Shown here: positions 1 through 9,667 of the stretch, piece after piece
Layout of the letters: the number at the start of each line of letters is the position of its first letter
Position numbering within the stretch: the first letter of the stretch is position 1
Source of the DNA: Symsagittifera roscoffensis
Taxonomy: Eukaryota; Xenacoelomorpha; Acoela; Convolutidae
Direction of reading: 5' to 3'
Length of the DNA stretch: 64,000 bases
Assembly (NCBI RefSeq): GCF_963678635.1
Contig: NC_087067.1
Span: 35,853,966 to 35,917,965, forward strand
Notes under the pieces: model-generated
The model's input: the letters and a program-made list of their open reading frames with translations, nothing else
What the model was told of the DNA's origin: nothing
Database searches by the model: none
Made by a program: the position numbers and the translations under genes

Positions 1-42
1 CTGCCATGCAAACAGCTTCAAACAGATTACTACTGCTAGGCC

Positions 43-330
43 CAGGGGCGGATTTAGGGGGGGGGGGGGTGGGGGGGGGAATCGGTGGACGGAGGCCCTT
101 TCTCTAGGGATTCGACCCCCTGCCGACCCAAATGGTCCCCCCTTTTTTTACTATTTTGAGATATCCATTTTTGGTAACGGATTTTCAATTTTCCAAAAAG
201 TGCCAAAAAAAACGCTTTTTGGCCAGTTTTTTCACATTTTGCCCGCGGCGCAGAAATGTTGGCCAGTTTTTGAAAATCCGCGCAGAAACAGTTTTTGAAA
301 ATCCGCCCCCACCCCCCTCGAGAAAGTCGG
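43..330. repeat. Decayed hAT-like terminal sequence with G tract
   Basis: The segment opens with CAGGGGCGGATTTAGGGGG and a G-run (57-69 and 71-79, broken by one T). It continues into sequence containing two close copies of CAGTTTTTGAAAATCCGC (about 265-305) followed by a C-run. A CAGGGGCGGAT terminus running into poly-G, with AAAATCCGCCCC-type sequence further in, is familiar from non-autonomous hAT-type DNA transposons of animals. I see no matching right terminus and no target duplication, so this is a partial copy at best. The open frame across it (132-404) is not a credible gene. Confidence 0.35.
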
Positions 331-596
331 ATGAATTCAAAGCAAAAGTACTTGATCAGCGCGGTCTAAAAGTATTGAGAAATGGCTCGAAGCAAACGAA
401 ATGACCCCTAACAATGAAAAATCAAATGTTAACATGAAACTTAGAAACTACCTTACAAAATCATTATTTGGCAGGGATTAACACAGCCAGCTCTGGGACT
501 CCAACAATAAAATCCAGCAATTTGACATGGACTGAAAACTAGTTTCCGAGTAAAAAAGAATCTAAATGACCTGTATCAATTAAGGAGAAACTTAAC

Positions 597-725
597 ATGA
601 AGTGGTCAGTGGTCCACAAGCTTAAATGCATACACGGATACATAGTTCCCATCGTTATTTATGCGTATCAAACCTGCTGTCCAAGCAGAGCAAACTTGAG
701 AATGCACACTTACAACCACTGGTTT
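597..725 (+). pseudogene. Non-LTR RT thumb fragment
   Basis: The translation contains YIVPIVIYAYQTCCPSRANL, which resembles the region just after the palm in jockey/CR1-type LINE reverse transcriptases, where a YI-P-I-YA/G-x-W-x-PS pattern is common. Only about 40 codons are recognisable and no flanking RT motif could be placed. It is probably a very old LINE remnant; chance similarity cannot be excluded. Confidence 0.25.
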
Positions 726-2739
726 CGGGATTTGAATACAAAAAAGTCTGAGAGCCCTCAGCGTTCTTCCTCTCTGCCTCTAGATTGTATTAAGCGACTT
801 ACTATTTTTTATAGGACTTGACAACAATAAATATGACATCAAATTTATTTAGACAAAAACGTAAAAGATGAGTAAACCAAAAAATGAAACAGGGCGAGTA
901 CAGGATATCAAAAAGAAGACTTGAAAATAAGGATTCTTCTTCAGAAGAACAAAAACGCTTTACAATTACCATATCGGAGTTCATGGAGACTAAACTACCA
1001 CTTCAACGAAACAAAACCTCACTAGTAAAAATACGAGATTTATCGAAAAATGTTTCGAGATCAGCAAATACATGGAGAATACTCTGCAGATGTGGAAGCT
1101 GCAACGCAATGAACATAGCCAACTGACAGTTGGAAAAGAGCGATGAACGCAATGAAACAGCAAAAACTTCAACTTTTGAATTTCAAAGAAAACTTAATGA
1201 TATTTTTGATGAAATTTGGAGTTTGTCTTCTACCAAAGGAAATGAAGTGAACTTAAAAATAAATGATAAGTAAAACCGAGAAAAAAATGAGTGTGATCAA
1301 ACTGTTGGACCTTTTCCTGCAAACAGTAAGTATGTTCATTACTTTGGAACAAGAGATGAAAACAATTAAATGGACTGAAATGAGTTTTGGAACCCTAGCG
1401 TTACTCGAAATTCAAAAATACTACTACTAAAACGAGGCACAAGTAAACACAGGCAACAGAAGATTGGAATAAAGAAAAAAAAATTATATATTTGTTCAAT
1501 CATTTTTATTCGGTTTCAAGGAAGTTTTTCCTGTTTCTTTGTTCTTTTTTATTATTCCATTATTCTTTTTCTTTGACCCTTTTAAGACTTCCTGAAAACA
1601 AAACACAATTAAGTCTTATACAAGTGAACATCACTTAGTTCTTTAACACTTTAAAATAACAAAACAAAGAGCATTAGAACGTATGAACTCGAAAAAAGGA
1701 TAGCTAATTACTGTTCTCAAATACCAAAAAATGTCCCGACCATAGTTTTGAAAAAATAGAAAATGTTCTTTTCAAATTAGTGCCGTTTTTTTCTGCGTGG
1801 TGACATAGTAAGATCTGAACGAAAAAAAAGATATATTAGACAATCATAGTCAAATAGGTCAATTGGGAAACCGTTTCTGTAGGAAAATGACTAGAAAAAC
1901 GGGGAAAAAAGCGTAAATGATATAAGAAATTTTCTACTTTTTTGCAGAAAAATTTTTGGAGTCCCAAAAAAGCACGAAAAATTTTCTTTACTAATAAAAA
2001 CACTCTTTACTAGTAAAAATAAGTTTTCACGACGTAAATAGGCTATTGTAGGCCTGCAAACCTTATTTTGTCCATCCTTATAAGTTCAAAAATAAACCAA
2101 AAATTTCAAACCGGTTTTGCTCGACAGCGAGAAAAAGTTTTTCAGGATTTTTTGTCGTTCAAATAGTGCTTTAACAAGATGAAAAGCTCGACCCATGCCG
2201 ATGACTATTTGTGTTACCTGATTTTGCGAGGAAAACAAAAGGAAAAAATATAAAACACCCGAATACAAACGCTCATTTGGAGAAGAACTATCCGACTACA
2301 GAAATCAAACCGCTGAATCCGTAATATAAAGCCTTAATGTTCCTAACTAAGCTATCTGGCTCACATCAACTAATAAAAAAAGAAAATAGCAGCTAGTTAT
2401 GAATGCGCTTTAACATGGGTCACTAAACGCAGGTTACTCGCTCTCCGATTAAACTATTTTGGCAAAAATTGAACTCTTACTTAATGACATGATATACAGT
2501 TTAACATAAATACATCGAAAAATCTGAAATTTTTAAAAGGAGTCACATCAGCACTACACGCACCTTTAATATTGCCATTTATTTATTTAAGAACTGCGCT
2601 TCTGAGAATCGCTAAGTTTATCTTTGTCCTGATGTATTTTATGACTTCCGGGTAGCTGTGTATTTTTTGCACAATTTTTAGGCTAGCAGCTGCATTTTTT
2701 GTGTAGCTGTGGATACTATTCAACCAGTGCATCCGAAAG
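726..2739. other. AT-rich stretch without a recognisable gene
   Basis: Only short open frames occur. The longest (884-1126, plus) is Lys/Ser-rich and runs into further in-frame stops; it could be a decayed repeat ORF. A TTTATTTATTTA string near 2575-2590 reads as overlapping AATAAA signals on the minus strand and could serve the gene at 2740-3369. Confidence 0.4.
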
Positions 2740-3369
2740 TCAGTATACAGAAGCTATTCTGCTCAACATCCTCTTTTTGTTGCTATTTTGACTTTTTATT
2801 GTTTCGTGGTACTTATACGCGTCTTCAAGAAGTCTACGCAATGTTTTGGCAATTGAGGAATTGAGCTGAACGCTTTCACGTCGAAGAAAGCGCGACTGAA
2901 TCTTGAGCCCGGAGTCTGTTTATTTTTTATGTCTAGTTTTGGCTTGTCTTCAATAGTGGTTGAATTGTTGACAAAGCTCTCGCCTTACAAGTCCTGCATT
3001 TTAAGCGCTTACTAACACAAGCGTATTAATTTGAAATAAAAAGACAGTATAGAAATTCTCTTTACCTGTCTCAGTGGCATCATTTATAGATGCCCCCCTC
3101 TTGTGTAATTCTTGCAGAATTTCGTGCCGTCCAAGGCACACAGCTAAATCAATTGGACTTTTTCCTTCACTGTCAAATGTCTTGAGCTCATTTTGCATTT
3201 CGCTGTAAACAGGATGCTCGGGGTTTTCAAAGGCGTCAGAAATATCTTTAACATTTCCCTCGCGAATTTTTTGCAATAAAAAGCCCTCATACTGTTCGTT
3301 GTCCAAATCATCCACAGTAGGTTCTTTAGATAGTGACTCCTTTTTAATCGTCTCTAGAAGAGCCGCCAT
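2740..3369 (-). CDS. ANKRD45-like ankyrin-repeat protein, two-exon model
   Basis: Exon 1 (3369 to 3066) starts at ATG and encodes about 101 residues. The stretch EGNVKDISDAFENPEHPVY, followed by an ankyrin-type unit (EGKSPIDLAVCLGRHEILQE then LHKRGASIN), resembles the start of vertebrate ANKRD45, where a GDVEGLQKIFEDPENP-like segment precedes the first ankyrin unit. A donor ACAG|GTAAAG follows at 3065. A possible acceptor AAACAG at 2916 gives a 150-nt intron and joins in phase to 58 further codons ending in TGA at 2740. AATAAA-type signals lie below that. The second exon (basic, with KTLRRLLEDAYKYH) does not look like the ANKRD45 C-terminus and the acceptor lacks a clear pyrimidine tract, so exon 1 is the firmer part. 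Ankyrin repeats bind proteins; ANKRD45 is linked to cilia and the cell cycle in vertebrates. Confidence 0.5.
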
Positions 3370-3694
3370 CTCAACTTAAACACGAAGCTTTACGCAATAC
3401 CCACCAGCTACACATTAAACATTGTCACAACGCTGAGCTTAGCGTCACTTGCGGAACAACAAACGTAGCATAGCCAGCTAGCCGAAAAAAGAGAATTTCA
3501 ATTAAACATGTTGAACTTTTATACGTTAGCCTCAAAAGAAATTCAATTTAAAGGAAAAAATTTCGAGGTTAATCATTGGCCTCGATAATTTAGATTTGCG
3601 ACAGTATAATTTAGATTTGCGATAGAAAAATTTCAAGCAACAGTGAGAAGATTTGAATTAATTCAGTAATGAACAGGTGAACTTCCTCGTTTAT
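3370..3694 (-). promoter_or_regulatory. Upstream region of the ANKRD45-like gene
   Basis: No coding signal. This is the presumed 5' UTR and promoter of the minus-strand gene. It contains a tandem pair of a 17-bp unit, ATAATTTAGATTTGCGA at 3585-3601 and 3606-3622. No TATA box could be assigned with confidence. A Penelope-like fragment begins about 325 bp upstream of the start codon. Confidence 0.25.
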
Positions 3695-3918
3695 TTCGCA
3701 CTTCTTTTTTGGATGAGCAGGAGAAACCTCCAGACATTGCACGCAATACTATGAAGATATTGCTAAACCTTGCTGTAGGTCAAGCACACTTTAAGTGCAA
3801 TGATATGTGATATACACAGAAGGATGGTTTGTCTATTGGAGCCTCTATTGCAGTCAAACTGGCAAATTTGTGGATGACAGATTTCGAACCTGTATTGAGT
3901 GAAGAGATTCCCAAAATT
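3695..3918 (+). pseudogene. Penelope-like element PLE-2, 5' RT fragment (palm motif B)
   Basis: The translation DEQEKPPDIARNTMKILLNL, then QKDGLSIGASIAVKLANLWM and TDFEPVLSEEIPKIF aligns with PLE-1 (QESPPEIQRATMKKPLNMAV then GLAMGASLAVILANLW). GLxxGAS..VxxANLW is RT palm motif B in the Penelope form. One in-frame stop (TGA after CND-M) is present. The frame breaks at 3918, where an LTR-type repeat begins. It resumes at 9668 with the PHD-finger remnant that follows the same point in PLE-1. The two pieces are therefore one element split by a later insertion. Confidence 0.75.
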
Positions 3919-3950
3919 TTTGACATTCGACCAGAATGGCCAGAAAGGGG
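3919..3950 (+). repeat. LTR-type repeat, left tip (nested copy)
   Basis: TTTGACATTCGACCAGAATGG matches the start of the complete repeat at 26998 (TGTGACATTCGACC, then AGAATGG). It is the first piece of a copy whose middle is at about 5000-5439 and whose right end is at 9372-9667. A run of T residues flanks both outer ends (3917-3921 and 9667-9671), compatible with a 4-5 bp target duplication, although homopolymer makes the edges ambiguous. Confidence 0.6.
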
Positions 3951-3956
3951 TAATCA

Positions 3957-4272
3957 TAGTAACCGAGGTTACAGTCATGAGTCCCTTCATCATGTATTCC
4001 AGTCAAAATCCTTGGAAATTTTTAGATATGGAAGTGATAATGATAAAAGAAGATGACAAGTGTTTAAGTCCTTTTTAATTAAAATCGATACGGGTTACGT
4101 TTCTTCAATAAGAACACGCAACTCGACACGAGATAATATAATATACAAGTGTTACAAGTAAAAAATTTCGTCGAAAGTTATTTTGTCATTTATTGTTCCG
4201 AGTACGCAAGCTGCGTTCGCAATCTGTATTGCCAGGGAGATTCTCTGTTGTAAAAAGCTGCCTGCTCTGGGT
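3957..4272 (-). mobile_element. LINE A: 3' end of the RLE-type non-LTR family
   Basis: About 315 bp almost identical to the left (3') ends of LINE B (23651 on) and LINE C (42752 on). It begins with CATAGTAACCGAGGTTAC and contains the same AAAATCGATACGGGTTACGT and GTCGAAAGTTATTTTGTCATT strings. On the minus strand it holds the 3' UTR and the last codons after the endonuclease domain. It is 5'-truncated and lies inside the LTR-type repeat. The terminus carries the palindrome GTAACCGAGGTTAC instead of a poly(A) tail. Confidence 0.75.
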
Positions 4273-4425
4273 TCCTGAAATGAATTTTTATTTGGAGCAG
4301 TTTAGTGGGAGAGTGATTTTATTTGGAGCAGTTTAGTGGGAGAGAAATGAAAGCTGCCTGCTCTGAGTTCCTGAAATGCATGGCAGAAATGAATTTTTAT
4401 TCGGAGCAGTTTAGTGGGAGAGTTG
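4257..4425. repeat. Short tandem duplication
   Basis: A unit with GCTGCCTGCTCTG, TTCCTGAAATG and GGAGCAGTTTAGTGGGAGAG occurs at about 4257-4313 and again at 4352-4422. An extra partial copy (ATTTTATTTGGAGCAGTTTA then GTGGGAGAG) lies between them. It starts in the end of LINE A, so it is a local tandem expansion at that truncation point. Confidence 0.7.
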
Positions 4426-4439
4426 GCTGTTTCGAGGAA

Positions 4440-5000
4440 ATAACGGTGTTAATTGTTCAATTGAACGGATTGCGAGAGGTCTGTTTTGACTGAATTGTAT
4501 CGTATTGTATCTCAAGATAACATCATCATACTATAATGTTCTTGCAAATGCCCTTTCCTCCAGGACCCTGACGTCATCAGTTTGGAATTCTTTACGGAAT
4601 GTTTTCAGGAGGTTTGCAGGTTTGGCTCCACGGACGACTCGTCTGTTTGGTGGAGCCTGGACGCATGGGTACACGTCCGTCGCGGTGGTTTTTCTTCTCA
4701 TGACATGCCCCAGATGTCTTGCTCTCCTTTTCGAGACAAAAATGGAGAGCGGGGTAGTTCTGCTTAGTTCGTACGAGTTGTCATTCGAAGTTTGGAAAAA
4801 CCCTTATAACCTCACACGGCAGAAAGTTCAAATTTACGCCACATATGTGCGATCCATCTTGAAATATAATTGCTCCATTTGGTCTCTAACGAGGAGATCA
4901 CTGATCGTCTGGACAAGATTCACAGGAAACATCTAAGGAGGGTTATAAACATCCATTACCCTAAGATTATTTCGAATGACAACTTGTTTTTGACTGACAC
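4440..5000 (+). pseudogene. Jockey/CR1-type LINE C-terminal fragment
   Basis: In one frame NPYNLTRQKVQIYATYVRSI continues LKYNCSIWSLTRRS; after a frame change it continues LDKIHRKHLRRVI then NIHYPKIISNDNLF. The pattern LY-TYVRSILLYNC-W-LT followed by LD..HRK.LRR..I.YP..ISN is typical of the segment after the RT palm in jockey-like LINEs. The upstream 350 bp may be more of the same element but are too decayed to align. It lies between LINE A and the resumed LTR-type repeat. Confidence 0.5.
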
Positions 5001-5439
5001 ATGAAATTTTAAAAATTTGTTTGTTTGTAAAGACAAGTGGCAATTTTAATTTTCGCGAATACCGAAAAACCGCGAAAAACAGAACAACGATTTTTGCTGA
5101 TATAACACAGACGTGCGACTAACGAGAGAAACTAAAGATAATATAGTCGAAAATAATAGCGGAAGAGCATTCCGAAAAGTAACAATTTTGCAACTACAAT
5201 CGTTACGGAGCAGTTGCCAAGAAGGGCTTTTGGGAGGATTTTACTACTCTTCCCTGGTCGTCAAGAAAACAGCTCTACGACCGCATTCAAGAAACCGGAA
5301 GGGTCCTGGAAAAGACTCTAAATACTGAATTTTAAACAGTTTTTAGCAACCTGAAATATTCTGCATTCAATGAAGTAACATCAAGTTCGTTTTCAGATAA
5401 TGAGAGGTTATCTACTGAATAAAAACAATAGTAATAAGA
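5000..5439 (+). repeat. LTR-type repeat, middle piece (nested copy)
   Basis: Shares TGAAATTTTAAAAATT and AGAACAAC-containing segments in order, then ATTCAAGAAACCGGAAGGGT and TCTACTGAATAAAAACAATA, with the complete copy at 26998-27906 (about 27150-27625). It ends where PLE-1 inserts; the repeat continues at 9372. Confidence 0.6.
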
Positions 5440-5440
5440 A

Positions 5441-5800
5441 AATTTGGTCCCAAAATTTAGTCCCAAAATATTTTTGGTTTTTAAATTAAAACGTACATGT
5501 CTAAATCGAAATTATGACTCATAAATTTCCGGACAAATTAATTTTAAAATGGGTAATTATTTTAAGAGGTTAAAAGTATTTTAATCTCAATAGTAATTTG
5601 GAGGTCAACTGTGATTGGCTAATTTTTTTATCATGATGGCTTAGAATCAAATTGTATGTGAATTATTGTAAATACCATTTGTAAACTGTTGTTTCATCGT
5701 CATTAAGATTAGTTTATTGTAAAAAATCCTGACGATGCACATAGTTGCGAAAACGTTTGAAAATTACTTCTTAGCAAAATATTTTCAATTTTACTTGTAA
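5441..5800 (+). repeat. PLE-1 left terminal direct repeat (pLTR)
   Basis: Matches 9040-9371 nearly base for base: GTCCCAAAA then TTTTTGGTTT, AAAACGTACATGTCTAAATC, GGTCAACTGTGATTGGCTAA, TTAGATTAGTTTATTG, and a tail GCGAAAACG. Penelope-like elements characteristically carry such pseudo-LTRs. Confidence 0.8.
5728..5756 (+). ncRNA. Candidate hammerhead-like motif in left pLTR
   Basis: Within the pLTR the string CTGACGA is followed by a weak GCA/TGC stem and GCGAAAACG. Hammerhead ribozyme cores read CUGANGA, stem II, GAAA, and such ribozymes have been described in Penelope-like pLTRs. The same position reads CTGACAA at 9314-9320 and CTGATGA (with AAAA in place of GAAA) in PLE-2 at 11156-11162. 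Stem II is short and I could not fold stems I and III convincingly, so activity is doubtful. Confidence 0.3.
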
Positions 5801-5804
5801 ATTC

Positions 5805-6440
5805 GTGATAAACCAAAAAAGCCTTAATAACAATTTGCTGAACAAAAGAAAGAACCTCCGACGATTACTGGAAGACAGTCCACTGAAGGAGAAAAAAGTG
5901 GTTGTGTGGCACGATGTGGTGAAGAACACCATTAGCAGCCACAGAACAAACAACTATCGCCCAGCCGGGGTCGAGGAGCTGACAAACTATTTGAAGTTGA
6001 AGAAACAGCAGACATTGGCGATAGTTTATTGCAGAAGGGAAGGAACGCCCGACTTGCTTTGCCAGCTTCTCGGCACAGAAATGCTCATTATTCCAGCTGC
6101 AAAACGGCTACTCTCCAAGAACAAGCAAAATGACCCGGAGCAGCTCAAGGAATATTTGAAGCTGCACCAGAGTGCTGAATTGGAGCTGAAATATCTGCGA
6201 TTGGTAGTGGCACACAAAGAAAGGCTGTCAGAGCTGATTGGCAATATCAGGGGCAAACAACAGAGACCATCACAGACAAGGAGGAAGGCGAAAGCAAGAC
6301 GTGAGCAGAAGCTGAAGGCAGAGAAAATGACTGCGCTTCAAAGACAGGGCGAGAAGAGTGTTATTTGTTTATCTTTGTGCCTTGTGAGTTTCATTACTCG
6401 TGGCCTACAAAACAATGACCACAGTTTTTTTGCCTGCTAA
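5805..6440 (+). CDS. PLE-1 upstream ORF, basic protein of unknown function
   Basis: An open frame of 211 codons just after the left pLTR. It contains VVVWHDVVKNTISSHRTNNY, AIVYCRREGTPDLLCQLLG, a Leu/Glu-rich helical stretch (LKEYLKLHQSAELELKYLRL) and a Lys/Arg-rich tail. The C-terminal 25 residues, after GEKSV, are hydrophobic and may be outside the original coding region. It has no RT or nuclease motif. By position it is the first ORF of the Penelope-like element; proteins with a WHD-x-NTIS start are, as far as I recall, found near Penelope-like RTs in other animals. Function is not known. Confidence 0.45.
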   Translation: MINQKSLNNNLLNKRKNLRRLLEDSPLKEKKVVVWHDVVKNTISSHRTNNYRPAGVEELTNYLKLKKQQTLAIVYCRREGTPDLLCQLLGTEMLIIPAAKRLLSKNKQNDPEQLKEYLKLHQSAELELKYLRLVVAHKERLSELIGNIRGKQQRPSQTRRKAKARREQKLKAEKMTALQRQGEKSVICLSLCLVSFITRGLQNNDHSFFAC

Positions 6441-6449
6441 TTGGCTCAG

Positions 6450-8720
6450 ACAAATTTTAAAAAGAAAACTAATTTGGAAAATTAAGTTAGACTATCCAAA
6501 ATTCTATAAAAAATTTCAAGTATCTGTACATAGACTGAAGTTTCTGAGAAAATGTCTGAAAAACGATCTAATACCGGACTTTTTGAAGTTTAGGGTCACC
6601 GAGAACGGAGTTTTTTGGACCAAGCTGTGCATAATTTTCAATTGAAACTAGTGAGGACTGAAACTTCTAGGCCAAATGAGGATAGGAAAAGGTACGAGGA
6701 GATGCTAATGAAAGCAAGATCATTGGTGCAAAAAGAAATAGACGAACAGTGATGGGCATCCATTTTCCGCTTCGTGAGGCGTCAAGTTGAGGCAAGTTTA
6801 AAGACAATATCAGAAAACCATAGAAAAAAGTTAGAAAAACTGTCTGAAAAGCCAAGATAAACCTCTTGGGGGGGGGGGGAGGGGAGAAATGAGCAATCAG
6901 TTAAGGTACTTGATAACATTGAACTGCCTGGATGGGTATATGAAGTGCTATCAATGGGCCCGAAGCATCCCATTAGAGACAAATTTACCAAACACACGTT
7001 TTGGCCAATATTGACATTTTCCTCTCACAATTGAAAAATCAAAAAACATCTGGTGAAACGTTATGTAAAATAGAAGCCGCGGCAAAGGCATATGCAAAAA
7101 ATGTAAGGCAAACCCCAAAAGACAAAGCCGTTGAAAAAACGAGGAAATCTCTCAAAGATAATGGGTAGTTGGCTGTGACTTTTGAATAGGGGGTTGGTTT
7201 TTGCATAATGAGGAAGCAAGCGTATGAATCAAAGCTGGAATCCTTGTTGCAATCTGCTCAGTTTGTGAAAAAAGATGCAACCACTGATGAGGTTGTACTG
7301 AAAATTGAGAAGGAACTTAACAAAGAATACTAGCCATGAACAAAAGGGACGATATAAGTGATCATGTATATTCTAAGATGATGTAAACAGGGGGGCAACT
7401 CGCCCGTTTGTACGGTTTAGCTAAGGTACACAAGGATGACACACCCCTAAGACCAGTACTATCACTTCCAGGCAGCTCGTATGAGAATCTTCACAAAATG
7501 CTTGCAAAGTTTTTTGACAGCATCGATGGAGCAAATAAAGAAACCAATACTAAAGAGGCTAGAGAAGCAATTGAAAACATTGCTCTAGATCCGGATGAAG
7601 CCATAATATCTTTTGATGTGAAAAGTTTGTACACCAACGTTCCCCTGAAGGAGGCAATTAAAATTGCTTTACAGAAGCTGTACAACCAGGAGTCTCCTCC
7701 TGAAATTCAAAGAGCAACCATGAAAAAGCCTTTGAATATGGCGGTCAGCAAAGTATATTTCAAGTGTAAGGGTTCATGGTATATACAATTATTTGATGGT
7801 TTAGCAATGGGCGCGTCCCTCGCTGTAATTCTGGCAAACTTATGGCTGAAAGAGTACGAGTTTGCTCTAAGACAAAAAAATACCGGTGGGAACGGAAGTA
7901 CAGCAAGTTAATGACAAAAACGGCTTGTGCCCATGCTGCAGCAGGAAAGTCACATATAGATCAAAAGGGGTTGAATGCGAGAGTTGCCGAAACTGGTATC
8001 ATCTAAATTGCATAAAAATAACCGATGATGTATACGCATCAATAACCGCGATAGTCTGGTACTGTGAAAGCTGCTGCCGAGCTAAGAACAAGGAAAAAGA
8101 TACTCCCCAGGTGAAATTGTTCCTCAGGTATGTGGATGACATTGTTAGAACATTCAGAGGGGAGCCGAGTTGTCTTCTCGATGCCGCCAATTCTCTTCAT
8201 CCAAATTTGCAGTTCACTCTGGAGAAAACTAATTTGGAGGGGAATTTCCGTTCCTGGCTTTCAACATAAATGTATCGCAGGGTACGCGTGTAACTTGCAG
8301 TTGGTATTAAAAACCAACAAATACAGTGACTATACTGAACTATAGAAGCTGCGCCCCAACTCAGTATAAGCGTAGAGTTATCCAAGGCACTGTACACAGG
8401 GTTTTTAGGAGTACATCCAGCTGGGAGCATTTTGATAGGGCTATGGAAACTAATAGGGCGCAATGGCTGACAAATCAGTACCCTGAAAAATGGTCCGCAA
8501 AGGTGGCTTCAGACGTCTTGTGCAAGATCGTCGAGGGTAAAGGCAAGCCCCTGGATAGTGAGAAGTGTTTGTCAGTTCAATCACCAAAGGATGTGAAGCC
8601 CCCAATGCTGATGGTGCAATATAGAGGTAACCAGAGCCAATATTTTGCTAACATGTTACGAAAATTAACTAACGTTCAAGTGGTTTTCACCACAAGAGAA
8701 CTAGAATCATGTTTATCATA
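6450..8720 (+). pseudogene. PLE-1 reverse transcriptase with many breaks
   Basis: The N-terminal region is recognisable in several frames (VLDNIELPGWVYEVLSMGPK, then a region before YGLAKVHKDDTPLRPVLSLP). RT motifs follow in order: SFDVKSLYTNVPL (motif A, about 7612-7650), GLAMGASLAVILANLW (motif B, about 7800-7847) and LFLRYVDDIVRTF (motif C, about 8121-8157), then LHPNLQFTLE. YGL-KVHK and SFDV-SL-TNVP are Penelope signatures. The frame changes between motifs B and C (about 7870-7886) and again near 8250. Numerous stops lie between 6645 and 7400. The open pieces are 7408-7911, 7886-8269 and 8326-8721. It would copy element RNA into DNA at the target site, but this copy cannot be functional. 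Confidence 0.75.
7886..8110 (+). other. PHD-type zinc finger embedded in PLE RT
   Basis: Between RT motifs B and C the frame reads GLCPCCSRKVTYRSKGVECE, SCRNWYHLNC and VWYCESCCRA. Spacing is C-x2-C, C-x2-C, H-x2-C, C-x2-C with Trp two residues before the seventh ligand, a canonical C4HC3 PHD pattern. PLE-2 has a decayed version at the same place (GICPECRKKFHYRLKVVELE then KWVHQN, 9690-9800), so the insertion belongs to the family and is not a local accident. PHD fingers usually read histone tails; here it could bias chromatin targeting. Confidence 0.7.
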
Positions 8721-8721
8721 A

Positions 8722-8935
8722 CTGAAGTCAGCATTTTCTAATGACCTCATGTCAAGAAATGTTTATATACTGTCATGTAGTGGATGCACTTCCACCTATG
8801 TCAGACAAACTGTTCGACATTTGACCACTAGAATTGGGGAACATAAGAAAGCAAATTCACCGGTAGGCCTCCACCTTCAGCAGTGCCAACTTGAGGGAAA
8901 TAGCGCAGATCTTAGTGGGAAATTATAGATAGGTC
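8722..8935 (+). pseudogene. PLE-1 GIY-YIG-type endonuclease domain
   Basis: The frame reads NVYILSCSGCTSTYVRQTVR then HLTTRIGEHKKANSP and GLHLQQC. This matches the Penelope C-terminal GIY-YIG nuclease pattern (VY-I-C..C...YVGQT.R.L..R..EH). The Gly of YVGQT is Arg here, whereas PLE-2 keeps STYVGQMVRHLTTRIGE (about 10570-10630). A stop lies just upstream (TAA at 8719-8721), so the domain is detached from the RT in this copy. It would nick the target DNA for primed reverse transcription. Confidence 0.65.
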
Positions 8936-9039
8936 AAACAACCAAACAAAATTGCTAACACTAGAGGCAATACATATCAGTAAAGACAAACCGGGCATAA
9001 ACACGTGCGATGAGTTTAGGAGCAGGGAGTTAACACTGA

Positions 9040-9371
9040 AAATTTAGTCCCAAAACATTTTTGGTTTGTTAATTAAAACGTACATGTCTAAATCAAAATT
9101 ATGACTCAGACACTTCCGAACAAATTTATTATGAAATGTGTAATTATTTTAGAGGTTAAACGTATTTTAATCTCAATAGTAATTTAGAGGTCAACTGTGA
9201 TTGGCTAATTTTTTATCATGATAGTTTAGAAACAAATTGTATGTGAATTATTATAAATAACATTTGTATATTGATGTTTTATCGTCATTTAGATTAGTTT
9301 ATTGAAAAAAATCCTGACAATGCACATAGTTGCGAAAACGATTGAAATTTACTTTTTAGCAAGAATTTCTT
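9040..9371 (+). repeat. PLE-1 right terminal direct repeat (pLTR)
   Basis: The second copy of the 5441-5800 repeat, ending at the target duplication 9372-9385. It contains CTGACAATGCACATAGTTGC then GAAAACG at 9314-9340, the counterpart of the hammerhead-like motif, with the core changed from CTGACGA to CTGACAA. Confidence 0.8.
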
Positions 9372-9667
9372 CAATAGTAATAAGATAATAAAGTAGTAGC
9401 CCTGTTTTTAGGAGTGATCACGCGGTGTTGGGATATTGAGACCCAGCCATGAGCTCACTATTTTTGCGTATAACTAAATTAATATGAGCGGTTTGGCCAA
9501 TAGCCTTAAATCGTAACGACTTGGTTGACCCGATGTTAATGGACCACATATTAAACTGGCTTTGGTAGAAACGGTTAAAAGCATGTGAAGCTCTGTTTTT
9601 ACGCTAGCCAGTCTTATTAGGACCTAGCGTTTTTTCCTGTCATTATGTACCTCCGGCTAATGCTAGT
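9372..9667 (+). repeat. LTR-type repeat, right piece (nested copy)
   Basis: Continues the repeat interrupted at 5439: AGTAGTAGCCCTG, GAGTGATC, CCAGCCATGAGCTCAC, GACCCGATGTTA, AACTGGCTTTG and GAAAAGCATGTG-like strings all occur in the same order at 27630-27906. It ends at CGGCTAATGCTAGT, the diverged form of the GGGCGAATGTTACA terminus. PLE-2 sequence resumes at once. Confidence 0.7.

Larger units (their letters stand above)
5440..9371 (+). mobile_element. Penelope-like element PLE-1, full-length but decayed
   Basis: About 3.9 kb bounded by ~340-bp direct terminal repeats and flanked by a 14-bp target duplication CAATAGTAATAAGA (5426-5439 and 9372-9385). It contains an upstream ORF, a frameshifted Penelope-type reverse transcriptase with an embedded PHD finger, and a C-terminal GIY-YIG-type domain. 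This is the canonical order RT then GIY-YIG within direct repeats (pLTRs). The target is the LTR-type repeat, which reads through cleanly when the element is removed. Confidence 0.8.

Noticed and set aside
4257-4425. CRISPR-like repeat-spacer array
   Set aside because: Only two to three imperfect copies in a eukaryotic, transposon-rich context; a local tandem duplication explains them.
7408-8269. Telomerase reverse transcriptase
   Set aside because: The motifs (YGL.KVHK, SFDV.SL.TNVP) and GIY-YIG end are Penelope-type, and the locus has terminal repeats and a target duplication.
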